62,404 nucleotides of DNA, taken from NCBI GenBank assembly GCA_902797695.1, contig CADBTW010000104.1:1-62404 (forward strand), in the 5' to 3' direction. The stretch is from an uncultured Sutterellaceae bacterium (GTDB lineage Bacteria > Pseudomonadota > Gammaproteobacteria > Burkholderiales > Burkholderiaceae_F). The position numbers were made by a program, and so were the translations under genes. Numbering within the stretch: position 1 is the first letter of the stretch; every line of letters starts with the position of its first letter. Below the pieces are notes generated by a model that saw only the letters and a program-made list of their open reading frames with translations, made no database searches and was not told the DNA's origin. This document shows positions 45,175-53,756 of this stretch, piece by piece.

Positions 45175-45969
45175 ATGAAAAAGAAAACCTTGCCTTCTGC
45201 TCCGGCACGGGAGGCTGATCCCGTCGAGTTCACGCGCACGCTGGCAACCCTTGCCGACAGGAGAATCGACATCCTGAGGCGAATCGAGGAAACGGGTTCC
45301 ATATCCGAGGCTGCCAGGGCGGCAGGGGTTTCCTACAAGGCTGCCTGGCAGGCGATCGAGACGCTGGAGAACCTCGCGGGCGGGAAGCTCGTCGAGAAAT
45401 CCGTCGGCGGAAGCCGGGGCGGCGGAACCCACCTTACGGAGACGGGCCGCACGGCCCTGCTGATCGCGGATCGCATCGCGGAGGCGAGGAGCCGGGTACT
45501 GAAGGGCTTCACCAAGGAGGAGATGTCGCTTGCCGGAAGCATTTCACCGGCCGCAAGCGTCCTCACCAGCATGCGGAACAATCTTCCCTGCACGGTCGAG
45601 GATGTCCGGCACGGGCCGGCGCTCGTCCGCGTCACGCTTAAGCTCGATGAAGAGAACAGCCTCAGGGCTTCCGTCACGCAGGAAAGCGCTCAGCTCCTTG
45701 GCCTCGAGCCCGGCGCTCGCATGATCGCCGCCGCCAAGGCGACCGCGGTCGAGGTATCCCGCGGCTTTTCCTCTTTTTCCGAGTCGAATGTCTTTCGCGG
45801 GACCGTGATTCGTTGCGCGAGGAGCGAAAAGGGCGGAGAAGTCGCGCTCAGGCTTCCGTCCGGAATCGTGGTTGTCGGGTTCGCCCGCCATAACCACGGC
45901 CTTCGGGTCGGAATGCCGGCCGAGGCGAGCATCCCTCCGAATGCCGTGGTGATCGCCCGGGTGAGCTGA
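45175..45969 (+). CDS. modE: Molybdate-responsive transcriptional regulator ModE
   Basis: Molybdate-binding repressor of modABC and often activator of molybdoenzyme genes. The 264-residue protein has an N-terminal winged helix of the ModE/LysR type (SISEAARAAGVSYKAAWQAIETLE, then GGSRGGGTHLTETG). Two Mop/TOBE domains follow (about 125-190 and 195-264), as in full-length E. coli ModE. The start is the ATG at 45175. It is transcribed away from modA. Confidence 0.94.
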   Translation: MKKKTLPSAPAREADPVEFTRTLATLADRRIDILRRIEETGSISEAARAAGVSYKAAWQAIETLENLAGGKLVEKSVGGSRGGGTHLTETGRTALLIADRIAEARSRVLKGFTKEEMSLAGSISPAASVLTSMRNNLPCTVEDVRHGPALVRVTLKLDEENSLRASVTQESAQLLGLEPGARMIAAAKATAVEVSRGFSSFSESNVFRGTVIRCARSEKGGEVALRLPSGIVVVGFARHNHGLRVGMPAEASIPPNAVVIARVS

Positions 45970-46017
45970 TCACCGTCTCCTCCTGAAGGAGGACTCCTTA
46001 ACACATTCTTAAGAGAT

Positions 46018-46031
46018 TTGACGGATGTCAA
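46018..46031 (+). promoter_or_regulatory. FNR/CRP-family box upstream of the tetrahaem cytochrome gene
   Basis: TTGAC-GGAT-GTCAA, a perfect dyad close to the FNR consensus TTGAT-N4-ATCAA. It lies 168 nt before the start codon. A TATGAT -10 candidate at 46065-46070 would place it about 52 bases upstream of transcription start. Confidence 0.55.
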
Positions 46032-46198
46032 GTCTTTTGCCTCTCTCGGAATCCTCCTTGCGCCTATGATTTCGGCATGTCCGGATGAGGAGAGGTCCGG
46101 ATTTCCGGTATATCAACAATAAATAAAGAAGCCTTGCCGGCCGTTTTCCTGACTGGCGGCAGAAGGCTTCAGATAAAGAATCCTGTAGGAACAGAGTC

Positions 46199-46897
46199 AT
46201 GAAAAACTGCAAAAAGGGCGCCATTCTGGTCGGCCTCGTCGGTGCCGTGATCGGCATCGTCGCCTTCGGCATCTTCAATTCCGTCGTGCACTGGGCCGGC
46301 TCCACCCAGTTCTGCGGCACGTTCTGCCACTCGATGGACTATGTGTACGCGGCCTACCATCAGGGCCAGCATGCGGCGACTCCGTCCGGCTATACCGCTG
46401 GCTGCTCCGACTGCCACCTGAAGTACGGCTCCCATCACTCGATCAACGGCTTCCAGTACGTCGGCATGCTCGTCCACAAGGCCCAGTCCGGCTCCAAGTC
46501 CTTCTTCGGCCAGGTTGCCGGCCACCTGAACACGTTCGACAAGCAGAAGGAACTCGCTCCTGAGCTTTCGAAGGAAGTCCATGAGTGGATGAAGAGCACC
46601 GGCTTCGCGAACTGCCGCGCCTGCCATGACCTCAACAAGATGAAGAACGCGAAGAATCCGGACGTCGCCACCTTCCACAAGGTGTTCGCGAACGACATGA
46701 AGGCTGACTGCCTCGAGTGCCACAAGACCGCCGGCCACGACTACAAGGGCATCAACACCCAGGCTGACGCCGACCTGCTGATCGCCGGCAAGTCCCTGCC
46801 GACCGCCGCCTCTTCCGAGGCTGCCGCCTCTGAAGCTGCCTCTTCCGAGGCCGCCGCTTCTGAAGCCGCCGCTTCCTCGAGCGCCGCCGCGAAGTAA
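46199..46897 (+). CDS. Membrane-anchored tetrahaem cytochrome c (NapC/NirT/NrfH family)
   Basis: Quinol dehydrogenase-type cytochrome that takes electrons from menaquinol to periplasmic reductases. The 232-residue protein has one N-terminal membrane anchor (about 8-30) and four CxxCH haem sites at residues 39, 69, 139 and 171, beginning with CGTFCHSM, typical of this family. The C terminus (about 204-232) is an Ala/Ser/Glu repeat (SSEAAASEAA type) unlike other family members I know. No reductase gene is adjacent, so it may serve several partners, as CymA does. Codon use is highly biased, suggesting high expression. An FNR-like box lies upstream and two terminators follow. Confidence 0.9.
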   Translation: MKNCKKGAILVGLVGAVIGIVAFGIFNSVVHWAGSTQFCGTFCHSMDYVYAAYHQGQHAATPSGYTAGCSDCHLKYGSHHSINGFQYVGMLVHKAQSGSKSFFGQVAGHLNTFDKQKELAPELSKEVHEWMKSTGFANCRACHDLNKMKNAKNPDVATFHKVFANDMKADCLECHKTAGHDYKGINTQADADLLIAGKSLPTAASSEAAASEAASSEAAASEAAASSSAAAK

Positions 46898-46916
46898 TAC
46901 TGCCGGCGACGGACAA

Positions 46917-46943
46917 AAGGGCCCGGGAAATCCGGGCCCTTTA
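46917..46943 (+). terminator. First of two tandem terminators after the cytochrome gene
   Basis: AAGGGCCCGG, GAAAT loop, CCGGGCCCTTTA. Directly follows the cytochrome stop. Confidence 0.7.
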
Positions 46944-46950
46944 TTCAGAG

Positions 46951-46986
46951 AAAAAAGCCCGATGTTTCATCGCATCGGGCTTTTTA
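46951..46986. terminator. Second tandem terminator before pepN
   Basis: AAAAAAGCCCGATG, TTTCATCG region, CATCGGGCTTTTT. The A and T flanks make it active on both strands. Confidence 0.8.
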
Positions 46987-47069
46987 TTTGCCCGGGGCCG
47001 TCATTTCCCCATGCACCGGGGCTTCGTCCAATTAGAATGATGAGATCAACTGAAGGAGCCTTTTCTGTC

Positions 47070-49721
47070 ATGAGTTCTGCTGTGACCTACCGGCTTGACT
47101 ACAAGGAGCCGGCGTTCCGCATCGAGTCGACGAATCTCGTCTTCGACCTCGACCCCGCAACCACTACGGTCTACAACACGATGCGGGTCGTGCCGGTATC
47201 GGATGCCCCCGGGGACCTCGTACTGAACGCGAGCGGGCTCGAACTGGTCTCGGTGTATGAAAACGGAAGCCCGCTGTCCGAAGGCCGCTACGAACTCACG
47301 CCCGACGCCCTTGTGATCCGCGGGATCCGCGAGCCGTCCACGCTTGCGATCATCAACAAGTTCCATCCCGCCGCGAACACGCTGCTCTCCGGAATCTACA
47401 TGTCGCACGGGAACTTCATGTCCCAGTGTGAGTCGGAGGGCTTCCGGAGGATTACGTATTTTCCGGACCATCCCGACATGCTCACGCGGTTCAGGGTCGA
47501 AATCCGCGCGGACCGCGCGGAGTATCCCGTTCTTCTTTCGAACGGCAACCTTAAGGACCACGGAGAGCTCGACAATGGCCGCCATTACGCGGTGTGGGAG
47601 GACCCCTCGCTCAAGCCCTGCTACCTGTTCGCGCTTGTCGCCGGGAAGCTCGTGAAGCGGGAGGACACGATCAAGCTCGCGAACGGGAAGGACTGCCTGC
47701 TCCAGGTCTGGGTCGAGCCCCAGAACGGCGACAAGACGCAGCACACCATGGACTGCATCAAGAAGGCGATCCGCTGGGACGAGGAGCGCTGGGGACTTGA
47801 GTACGACCTCGACCGTTTCATGCTCGTCGCGACGGACGACTTCAATTTCGGCGCGATGGAGAACAAGGGCCTCAACGTCTTCAATACGCGCTACGTGCTC
47901 GCCACGCCCGAGATGGCGACGGACCGCGACTACTTCAATATAGAGGGCGTTGTCGGCCACGAGTACTTCCACAACTGGACCGGGGACAGGATCACGCTCC
48001 GCGACTGGTTCCAGCTCACGCTGAAGGAAGGGCTCACGGTCTTCCGCGACCAGGAGTTCTCTCGCGACATGCTCGGCACTGCCGCGGCGATCAAGAGGAT
48101 CGACGACGTGAAGTTCCTCCGCAGCCGCCAGTTTCCTGAGGACGCAGGTCCGATGGCGCACCCGATCCGCCCGGAAAGCTACCGGCAGATCAACAACTTC
48201 TACACGACCACCGTTTACGAGAAGGGGGCCGAGGTCTACAGGATGCTGCAGACGATGCTCGGCAAGGAAGGCTTCAAGAAGGGCCTTTCGCTCTACGTGG
48301 AGAGGAACGACGGTCGTGCCGCAACCTGCGAGGACTTCATCAACGCCATGGCGGAGGCGAACGGCCGGGACCTGAAGCAGTTCTTCCTCTGGTACAGCCA
48401 GGCGGGGACGCCCCGCGTCACCGTGAAGACCTACTGGGACCCGGAAGCGAGCACCTACACGGTGGTCGCGAGCCAGAGCACGCCTCCGACCCCGGGGCAG
48501 CCGGTGAAGCGCCCGTTCGTGATCCCGCTCGCGGTAGGGCTCCTCGACTCCTCCGGAAAGGACATTCCGCTGCAGCTTGAGGGCGAGCCGGCCCCCGACG
48601 GGACAACCCGGGTGCTGGAGCTGAAGGACGAGGAGAACGAGTGGACGTTCGTGAACATCGGCGCCCGCCCTGTTCCATCGCTTCTCCGCGACTTCTCCGC
48701 CCCGGTTGTCCTCGACTACGCCTATACGAAGGACGAGCTCGCGTTCCTTGCCCGTTCCGACAGCGATCCCTTCAATCGCTGGGACGCGATGAACAGGCTT
48801 CTCACCGGAGCGCTTGAGGACGCGGCCGACGCGATCGAGGCGGGCGAGAAGCCCGAGGTCGAACGTAATGTCTTCACGGCGTTCGAGCAGATGCTCGCTG
48901 ACGAAAGGCTCGCCCCGGCGTTCCGCGCGGCTGCGCTCACGCTTCCGGACGAGAAGTCGCTTGCCGAGCGCCGGGTCCTCATCGACCCGGATGCCGTGCG
49001 GGCCGCGAGGAACGAGCTGAAGGCCGCGATCGGCCGCCGCTATTCGTCGCTTCTGATGAAGACCGCCGAGACGAACCAGACGCCGGGAGCCTATTCCCCG
49101 GACACTGAGCCCGCGGGCAGGCGCGCCCTGAAGAACCTCGCCTACGATTACCTGCTTTCAGGCGGAAACACAAAGGCGCTGCTTGCCCTTCGCAGCCAGT
49201 TCGAGCACGCGACGAACCTTACCGACAAGCTTGCGGCTCTCACGATTGTCGTGAATTCCCCGAGCCCGGCAAAGCTCGGGATGCTCGTGGATGCGGCGAA
49301 GTCCTGGCAGGGCAATCCGATTCTCATCAACAAGTGGCTTACCGTGCAGGCAACGGCTGCGGCGCAGCCTGGCGAAGTCCCGGTGCTCGAGCGCGTGCGG
49401 CAGCTGATGCAGTGCGGGGCCTTCTCGATCAAGAACCCGAACAACGTCTATGCCCTCATCGTAGCCTTCTGCGGCAACGAGCCTGAGTTCCACAAACGGG
49501 ACGGCTCCGGATACCGCTTCTGGCTCGAGGCGCTCCAGGCCCTTTGCGGAGTGAACGAGTACGTCGCCGCGCGGGTCGCGCGCTCCCTCGACCACTGGAA
49601 GCGTTACACGCCGGACCGCGCGAAGCTCATGTACGAGGCCCTGCAGCGCGCGAAGCGGATTCCCAATATCCCGGAGGGCGTCGAGGAGATCCTCGACAAG
49701 GCTCTCGGAACTGAAGGCTGA
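47070..49721 (+). CDS. pepN: Aminopeptidase N (M1 family)
   Basis: Broad zinc aminopeptidase of the cytoplasm, a main enzyme of peptide breakdown. The 883-residue protein has the exopeptidase motif GAMEN at 261-265 and the zinc motif HEYFHNW with His297 and His301. The third ligand is Glu320 in LKEGLT, the same numbers as in E. coli PepN. The C-terminal half is the helical ERAP-like cap (DUF3458). The ATG at 47070 follows AAGGAG by 11 bases; upstream in-frame codons would read into the terminator. Confidence 0.96.
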   Translation: MSSAVTYRLDYKEPAFRIESTNLVFDLDPATTTVYNTMRVVPVSDAPGDLVLNASGLELVSVYENGSPLSEGRYELTPDALVIRGIREPSTLAIINKFHPAANTLLSGIYMSHGNFMSQCESEGFRRITYFPDHPDMLTRFRVEIRADRAEYPVLLSNGNLKDHGELDNGRHYAVWEDPSLKPCYLFALVAGKLVKREDTIKLANGKDCLLQVWVEPQNGDKTQHTMDCIKKAIRWDEERWGLEYDLDRFMLVATDDFNFGAMENKGLNVFNTRYVLATPEMATDRDYFNIEGVVGHEYFHNWTGDRITLRDWFQLTLKEGLTVFRDQEFSRDMLGTAAAIKRIDDVKFLRSRQFPEDAGPMAHPIRPESYRQINNFYTTTVYEKGAEVYRMLQTMLGKEGFKKGLSLYVERNDGRAATCEDFINAMAEANGRDLKQFFLWYSQAGTPRVTVKTYWDPEASTYTVVASQSTPPTPGQPVKRPFVIPLAVGLLDSSGKDIPLQLEGEPAPDGTTRVLELKDEENEWTFVNIGARPVPSLLRDFSAPVVLDYAYTKDELAFLARSDSDPFNRWDAMNRLLTGALEDAADAIEAGEKPEVERNVFTAFEQMLADERLAPAFRAAALTLPDEKSLAERRVLIDPDAVRAARNELKAAIGRRYSSLLMKTAETNQTPGAYSPDTEPAGRRALKNLAYDYLLSGGNTKALLALRSQFEHATNLTDKLAALTIVVNSPSPAKLGMLVDAAKSWQGNPILINKWLTVQATAAAQPGEVPVLERVRQLMQCGAFSIKNPNNVYALIVAFCGNEPEFHKRDGSGYRFWLEALQALCGVNEYVAARVARSLDHWKRYTPDRAKLMYEALQRAKRIPNIPEGVEEILDKALGTEG

Positions 49722-49767
49722 ACAGTTTTTCTTGACGACAACAGTTTGACGGCAAAGGATTAAAAAG

Positions 49768-50784
49768 ATGGCACTTCTTACGCTGAACCAGTACCTCGCC
49801 CGTGAGGAGCGGGAGAACGGAGTTCCTGCCGAGCTCTCGAAGCTTCTCCTCTCTGTGGCCGATGCGGCAAAGAACATTCGCGGCAAGGTATCCAAGGGGG
49901 CGCTCGCCGGCGTGCTTGGCCTTGCGGGCACCGAAAACGTCCAGGGCGAGGACCAGAAGAAGCTCGACGTGATCAGCAACGAGATCATGTGCACGGCGAA
50001 TGAGCCGTGCGGGATGCTTTCCGGCCTCGCGAGCGAAGAAATGACCGAGGTACTCCGGGTTTCCGGCGAATACGCGGTCGGCCCCTACCTCATCCTTTTT
50101 GATCCGCTCGACGGTTCCAGCAACATCGACATCGACGCTCCGATCGGCACGATCTTCTCGATCCTTCCGTGCCCGGGCGGCGCGAAGCGGGAGGTAACGG
50201 AGGCTGATTTCCTGCAGCCTGGCGTCAACCAGGCGGCTGCCGGCTACGCGCTCTACGGCACCCAGACCCAGTTCGTCATCACGACCGGGCACGGCGTAGC
50301 GGCCTTCACGCTCGATCCTGAAAGCGGAATCTTCTTCCTTGTGAAGGAGGGGATCCGGATAGCGCCCGACGCGAGCGAATTCGCCATCAACTGCTCGAAC
50401 AGCCGTCACTGGCTCGCCCCCGTGAAGCAGTATGTTTCCGAACTTCTCGCCGGGGCCGACGGTCCGCGCGGGAGGAACTTCAACATGCGCTGGATCGCCT
50501 GCTTCGTGGCCGAAGTCCATCGCATCCTCTGCCGCGGCGGAATCTTCACCTATCCCAAGGATGACCGGAATCCCGCCCGCCCGGGGAAGCTTCGCCTCAT
50601 GTACGAGGCAAATCCGATGGCGTTCCTCGTCGAGCAGGCGGGCGGCCGGGCGACGAACGGCTTCAGGCGGATCATGGAGATTCAGCCTGAGAAGGTTCAC
50701 CAGCGAGTGGCGGTCTTTCTCGGGGCTGCGAACGAGGTGGACTACGTGACCGACCTCCACAGGAAGTCAGGCCTTGCGGAATAA
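49768..50784 (+). CDS. fbp: Fructose-1,6-bisphosphatase, class I
   Basis: Gluconeogenic phosphatase converting fructose 1,6-bisphosphate to fructose 6-phosphate. The 338-residue protein has the metal-binding signature [22 protein letters not shown] (landmark). The substrate-binding segment [20 protein letters not shown] and the C-terminal [20 protein letters not shown] are also present. It starts 46 nt after pepN and ends at a terminator. With fba, it supports growth on C4 acids or amino acids. Confidence 0.96.
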   Translation: MALLTLNQYLAREERENGVPAELSKLLLSVADAAKNIRGKVSKGALAGVLGLAGTENVQGEDQKKLDVISNEIMCTANEPCGMLSGLASEEMTEVLRVSGEYAVGPYLILFDPLDGSSNIDIDAPIGTIFSILPCPGGAKREVTEADFLQPGVNQAAAGYALYGTQTQFVITTGHGVAAFTLDPESGIFFLVKEGIRIAPDASEFAINCSNSRHWLAPVKQYVSELLAGADGPRGRNFNMRWIACFVAEVHRILCRGGIFTYPKDDRNPARPGKLRLMYEANPMAFLVEQAGGRATNGFRRIMEIQPEKVHQRVAVFLGAANEVDYVTDLHRKSGLAE

Positions 50785-50828
50785 CTGGAGAAAGAGGAAA
50801 GCCCAAAGCTTTCCCTGAAGAAATGAAG

Positions 50829-50868
50829 AACGGGGTTCCATTTTTTTTGTGGAACCCCGCTTTTTTGG
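50829..50868. terminator. Terminator between fbp and the LapA-like gene
   Basis: CGGGGTTCCA, T-rich loop, TGGAACCCCG, then CTTTTTT. It ends fbp and may act for the opposite gene. Confidence 0.75.
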
Positions 50869-50889
50869 ACTCCGCGCGGTCTTTCGGCT

Positions 50890-51393
50890 TCAGATCAGCC
50901 GCTCGGAAAGCTTCTCCTCGATCCGGGCAAGCGCGGCGTTCGCCTTTTCAAGCTCCGCCTTCAGCTCGGCCGCTTCCTTCCTCATGTCCTCGGCGGACTG
51001 GGGGACGGCGGGGAGGGCTTCGTTGCTGCCAAGTGAAGCCGAGGGTTGTGCCTGGGACGCCTGTTCTAGCTTCGCGAAGCCTTCCTTCATCGCCTCCTCA
51101 AGCTTTGCGACTCGGGAGTTTTCCGCGCTTTCCGCGGTAGCCCTCGCTTCCCTCGCCTCGCGGTTCGCCTTCTGCAGGTCGACCAGCGAACGGGCTTCCT
51201 TCCAAAGCATCCACAGCAGGCTGAGCAGGAAGACGAGTCCTCCGCCGACGATGAGGAGGAGTCCGAACGGGGCGTTCACCGTGAACAGGATGAAGCTCAC
51301 CGGCATCGGGGCCATGACAGAGCCCCAGTTCACGATGGTGAAGAGAATGGACGCAAGGAAGAGGATTAGTACGCCGATCGAGCGGAAAGTCAT
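50890..51393 (-). CDS. LapA-like small membrane protein with coiled coil
   Basis: A 167-residue inner-membrane protein with two N-terminal membrane helices (about 3-22 and 38-62), spaced as in LapA/DUF1049 proteins that help control lipopolysaccharide synthesis or assembly. The cytoplasmic remainder is Glu/Ala/Lys-rich and probably coiled coil (about 68-105 and 135-165). The match to LapA is by layout and the LFTIVNWGSVMAPMPVSF loop, so the role is tentative. AGGAG seven bases before the ATG at 51393 fixes the start. No lapB is next to it. Confidence 0.7.
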   Translation of the reverse strand: MTFRSIGVLILFLASILFTIVNWGSVMAPMPVSFILFTVNAPFGLLLIVGGGLVFLLSLLWMLWKEARSLVDLQKANREAREARATAESAENSRVAKLEEAMKEGFAKLEQASQAQPSASLGSNEALPAVPQSAEDMRKEAAELKAELEKANAALARIEEKLSERLI

Positions 51394-51569
51394 TTGGTGG
51401 CTCCTGATAGAGAACGGTTGCCGGTAGGCGGGCCGGCGCCTCACTTAATGGTAGTGTCTCACAGAGCGGGCTGTCGCGCTTCTTGGAATGCGGAAGCGCC
51501 GGGATTAGAATCTCGGCGGCCCCATAGGGCCGCAGCGCAAAAGGCGCAATTTTCCGCAGGAGCAATATC

Positions 51570-52223
51570 GTGAAAACTGATCCCCGCTATCCCCGCCTCC
51601 ACATCGTCGACCATCCTCTCGTGCAGCACAAGCTTTCACTGATGCGCGAGAAGAACTGCTCCACGAAGGATTTCCGCACGCTGCTTCACGAACTCACGAT
51701 GCTGATGGGCTACGAGCTCACGAGGGACCTGCCGCTTGAATACCACCCGATCGAGACTCCGGTCGCCCCGATGAACGCTCCCTTCATTGCGGGCAAGAAG
51801 CCTGTGGTCATTCCCGTGCTTCGGGCGGGGCTTGGCATGTCGGACGGGATCCTCGAGCTGATGCCTTCTGCCCGGGTCGGGCACATCGGGCTTTACCGAG
51901 ACGAGAACAAGCACCCGGTCGAATACCTTGTCCGGATGCCCCAGGAGCTCACGGACCGCCTCTGCATCATCACGGACCCGATGGTCGCGACCGGGAATTC
52001 CTCGGTTTACGCGGTGGACGTCCTCGTGCGCCGCGGCGTGAAGGAGGAGAACATCAAGTTTCTTTCCCTCGTCTCGGCCCCCGAGGGGATCGAGGTCTTC
52101 TTCAAGGCCCACCCGAATGTCGACCTCTATACGGCTTCGGTCGATGAGCGGCTGAACGAGAACGCCTACATCGTCCCGGGGCTTGGGGACGCAGGCGACC
52201 GGATTTTCGGCACGAAAATCTAG
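51570..52223 (+). CDS. upp: Uracil phosphoribosyltransferase
   Basis: Salvages uracil to UMP with PRPP. The 217-residue protein has the family PRPP loop as [14 protein letters not shown], the [29 protein letters not shown] block (landmark) and the C-terminal uracil-binding [16 protein letters not shown]. It starts with GTG at 51570, supported by AGGAG seven to eight bases upstream. It is a single-gene unit; no uracil permease lies beside it. Confidence 0.96.
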   Translation: MKTDPRYPRLHIVDHPLVQHKLSLMREKNCSTKDFRTLLHELTMLMGYELTRDLPLEYHPIETPVAPMNAPFIAGKKPVVIPVLRAGLGMSDGILELMPSARVGHIGLYRDENKHPVEYLVRMPQELTDRLCIITDPMVATGNSSVYAVDVLVRRGVKEENIKFLSLVSAPEGIEVFFKAHPNVDLYTASVDERLNENAYIVPGLGDAGDRIFGTKI

Positions 52224-52244
52224 GCAAGAGAATTTTTTCTTGTT

Positions 52245-52312
52245 TTAAGGGATAACCCTTAAAATTGATCAAAAAACAGTCAATTGTTTAGGGTTATCAC
52301 TTATTTTTAACC
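52245..52312 (+). terminator. Long imperfect hairpin between upp and the cytochrome b gene
   Basis: GATAACCC (52251-52258) pairs with GGGTTATC (52291-52298). Inside it ATTGA pairs with TCAAT around an A-rich loop, and CTTATTTTT follows. Probably the upp terminator; the inner arms overlap FNR-like half-sites, so a regulatory role is also possible. Confidence 0.5.
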
Positions 52313-52474
52313 GCCGGCAAGCCTGTTCACCCCAAGTTTATTTGATATAGGTTAAATGTTGGGTGGGGGCCGGGGTGCAAAATGACGGCGACGGGCGGAA
52401 GCCCGGATGACTATAAGACAAGCGGAAGAGGAGAGAGGTCCGACTGCTCCGTTCCTCCGCATATGGAGATCTTC

Positions 52475-53281
52475 ATGCAACTCCCAGACAACGTACTCCG
52501 CGCCCATACTCCGTCCGCGGAAGACAACATCAACGGCGCCATCAACCTGAAGGACGCTCCCCGCCGCTCCAGGTGGACTGCCTGGTGCGACATTGCCCAG
52601 TCCGTGACCGGCGGCCTGCTCGCGATCTTCCTCTTCTGCCACATGGCGTTCACGAGCTCGATCCAGGTTTCCGAGGATCTCTTCTGGAACCTCGTCGCGA
52701 CCTCCGGCCTCACCTTCATTGGCGGCACGCCGCATGAATGGGCCCACGTGGTGTTCATCGGCGCGATCGGCCTCCTCGTCTGCATCCACGGGCTGTGCGC
52801 TCTTCGCCGCTTCCCGAGCAGCTATCACCAGTGCCGTGACATGGCAAAGCACGTTCGCCTCGTCCATCACTTCGACACCTCTCTGTGGGCCGTGCAGATT
52901 GTCACCGCCGTGATCCTCCTCATCTGCGTCTTCCCGCACATCATCTCGATGCTGACGAGCCCGTCCAACATCGGCCCGTGGCTCTCCGGGCTGCACGCCT
53001 ATCATGACGGCCTGCTCTACACCCTGATCTTCCTGATCGCCGCGGAAGTGCACGGCCTTGTCGGCCTCTACCGCGTCCTCGTGAAGTGGGGCGTCTGGAG
53101 CGGTGAGCGCGAAGGCCTCCGCCGCGTGATGCTCGTGATCACCGTCCTCATGATCTGCTGCGGCGCTGCCACCGCCTGGAAGTACTACAGCATCGGTGCC
53201 GCCCGTGCCGTGAGCGAGAATCCGTCCGCGCACTACACCCCGGTGCACCCCTGGTACGATCTTGACCAGATGAAGAACTAA
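52475..53281 (+). CDS. Quinol:fumarate reductase-type dihaem cytochrome b subunit
   Basis: Membrane subunit that anchors a fumarate reductase or succinate dehydrogenase and carries two b haems and the menaquinol site. The 268-residue protein has five membrane helices. His56, His105, His155 and His193 are spaced 49, 50 and 38, almost exactly as His44, 93, 143 and 182 of Wolinella succinogenes FrdC. Glu191, two before the last His, matches Wolinella Glu180 of the proton path. The ATG at 52475 has GGAG six bases upstream; upstream codons are less likely. It is alone: no frdA or frdB follows, and a terminator comes 30 nt after the stop. Codon bias is high. Confidence 0.88.
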   Translation: MQLPDNVLRAHTPSAEDNINGAINLKDAPRRSRWTAWCDIAQSVTGGLLAIFLFCHMAFTSSIQVSEDLFWNLVATSGLTFIGGTPHEWAHVVFIGAIGLLVCIHGLCALRRFPSSYHQCRDMAKHVRLVHHFDTSLWAVQIVTAVILLICVFPHIISMLTSPSNIGPWLSGLHAYHDGLLYTLIFLIAAEVHGLVGLYRVLVKWGVWSGEREGLRRVMLVITVLMICCGAATAWKYYSIGAARAVSENPSAHYTPVHPWYDLDQMKN

Positions 53282-53310
53282 GAGCCGAAGTCCGGTTCTG
53301 TGGTTTGAAG

Positions 53311-53336
53311 AAGCCCCGCGAAAGCGGGGCTTTTTT
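53311..53336 (+). terminator. Terminator after the cytochrome b gene
   Basis: AAGCCCCGC, GAAA loop, GCGGGGC, TTTTTT: a textbook intrinsic terminator. Confidence 0.92.
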
Positions 53337-53567
53337 GATATGTGCCTTGCGTGCGACCAAGGGGCGATGGAACCAAACGCGGACGACGGTGCGCAGGCGC
53401 GCGGCCGGGGCGAAGAGTGCCCGCCGCGTGGATGAATTCGCTGAAGACCCGAGCGGGCACGGGGGAGGCCTTATGTAATTCCGGGCAGTTGACAGGATGT
53501 TGGCAGGATGCCTATCCGCGCCTTCAGTTTGCAGGCAGTTTTCCCTAGGCGAAAAAACAGAAAAGTA

Positions 53568-53591
53568 ATACCTGTAAATAGGTATTTACAG
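53568..53591. promoter_or_regulatory. Nested inverted repeats upstream of dcuB
   Basis: Two overlapping dyads: AATACCT-N6-AGGTATT (53568-53587) and CTGTAAAT-N4-ATTTACAG (53572-53591). The arms overlap, so alternative pairings are possible. The binding factor is unknown. Confidence 0.55.
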
Positions 53592-53742
53592 ACCTGATTT
53601 TGGATGGCCATTCCGGTTTCTGATAGCTCAAAATAACTAGCCGCAACCGGCGTTATTAACAAACTTCTACCGACATCAGGGGAAAAGAGGAAGAGCCTGA
53701 TGCCAGCCGAACGATTCAGATACGGTATAGACCCTATAAAAA

Positions 53743-53756
53743 ATGATTTGTATCAA
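53743..53756 (+). promoter_or_regulatory. FNR box of dcuB
   Basis: ATGAT-TTGT-ATCAA differs from the FNR consensus TTGAT-N4-ATCAA at one position. It lies 130 nt before the dcuB ATG. If it activates from position -41.5, transcription would start near 53791. Confidence 0.7.
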
